Shown here one piece after another: positions 6,221 through 6,576 of a DNA stretch of 6,576 nt; position 1 is the stretch's first letter, and each line of letters begins with the position of its first letter. The translations under genes and the position numbers were made by a program. The notes under the pieces are model-generated. The model had not been told where the DNA came from. It made no database searches and worked only from the letters and a program-made list of their open reading frames with translations. Source of the stretch: Gammaproteobacteria bacterium (GTDB taxonomy: Bacteria > Pseudomonadota > Gammaproteobacteria > Steroidobacterales > Steroidobacteraceae); the NCBI GenBank assembly GCA_005877965.1, contig VBNP01000162.1, positions 1 through 6,576 of the forward strand. Direction: 5' to 3'.

Positions 6221-6576
6221 GGCAGCAGGCTCCGGTTGGGCATCGCGCCGTGAGACGCGCGCGCCGTGGCGGGTTCCAGGAAATCGCCGAATCCGCCCAG
6301 CCGCAGTGAGGGATCGCGGCATGCCGCGATGACCTCAGGAGCCCTGAGCGCCTCGAGCTCTTCGCGATAGCGATAATCAGCGGCGGCCCCGGCGAAGTGG
6401 CCAGTGGCGGGATGAACATAGATCTCGCTGAGGCCGTGCGGCAGGTTACGGATCAGACCTGCCAGACGGTCCCGGGTCATGCATCCGGACCATTGCAGTC
6501 CGAAGACGCGATCGGGGGCGAGGAGGCCGGCGGTGCGCAAGCGCCTGCGTAGCAGCAGCGCAAAGGGCGCCGTGAG
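6217..6576 (-). CDS. hpnK: C-terminal part of HpnK, YdjC-family hopanoid-associated deacetylase (partial)
   Basis: The frame is open to the window edge and gives the last 119 residues of a larger protein; HpnK/YdjC proteins are usually close to 280-300 residues. The fragment has RTAGLLAPDRVFGLQWSG (14-31) and then GLSEIYVHPATG, which corresponds to the E-xxx-HPG-type motif near the end of YdjC-family carbohydrate deacetylases. It continues with ADYRYREELEALRAPEV and LGGFGDFL, as in HpnK. HpnK removes the acetyl group from N-acetylglucosaminyl hopanoids to give glucosaminyl bacteriohopanetetrol. The metal-binding N-terminal residues are outside the window, so activity cannot be judged. The stop overlaps the start of the di-iron gene by four bases (GTGA), so the two are probably translated together. 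Confidence 0.82.
   Translation of the reverse strand, partial: LTAPFALLLRRRLRTAGLLAPDRVFGLQWSGCMTRDRLAGLIRNLPHGLSEIYVHPATGHFAGAAADYRYREELEALRAPEVIAACRDPSLRLGGFGDFLEPATARASHGAMPNRSLLP
6230..6233 (-). promoter_or_regulatory. Ribosome binding site deciding the GTG start of the di-iron gene
   Basis: GGAG on the minus strand lies nine bases before the GTG at 6220, inside the end of hpnK. Together with the GTGA overlap it supports the shorter 294-residue protein. Confidence 0.5.

Noticed and set aside
4988..6253. 421-codon open frame on the + strand opposite hpnL and the di-iron gene
   Set aside because: The translation is rich in Arg, Gly, His, Gln and Asp, with no recognisable domain. It lies antisense to two well-supported genes, as expected of GC-rich shadow frames.

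Overview
This is a GC-rich, gene-dense bacterial chromosome segment. The organism is most likely a beta- or gammaproteobacterium. That rests on high GC, a hopanoid-type gene group (hpnK, hpnL), c-di-GMP and phosphorelay signalling genes, and a csaA-type gene; the exact taxon cannot be read from the sequence. No mobile element, CRISPR array, tRNA or rRNA is visible, and no gap between genes exceeds 300 bases.

Left part (1-1940, + strand), signalling. The window opens inside a gene whose end is a histidine phosphotransfer (Hpt) domain. About 140 bases later comes a small SpoIIAA/STAS-like protein. After another 21 bases comes a response regulator with a degenerate receiver, a coiled-coil linker and a GGDEF domain with the variant signature QGDEF but an intact inhibitory RxxD site. 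The last two probably form one transcription unit, and the group may feed a phosphorelay into c-di-GMP control.

Middle part (1969-3131), stand-alone genes. A YbhB/YbcL-type PEBP protein (- strand) is divergent from a 55-codon gene (+ strand, 2540-2707). The small gene has a perfect AGGAGG ribosome site and a strong rho-independent terminator behind it. A CsaA-like tRNA-binding protein starts only 28 bases after that terminator.

Right part (3150-6576, - strand), a tightly packed operon-like run read from right to left. It begins with the C-terminal part of an HpnK-type deacetylase (cut by the window edge). It continues with a ferritin-like protein carrying a complete pair of E...EExxH di-iron motifs, an HpnL/UPF0104-type membrane protein, and an MFS transporter. 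hpnK and the ferritin-like gene overlap in GTGA, and the hpnL-like gene and the MFS gene overlap in TTGA, so both junctions look translationally coupled.

HpnK and HpnL belong to hopanoid side-chain modification and transport. The most interesting proposal is therefore that the di-iron protein between them is a hopanoid-tailoring oxygenase, and that the coupled MFS protein belongs to the same lipid pathway. This is inference from context, not shown by the sequence alone.
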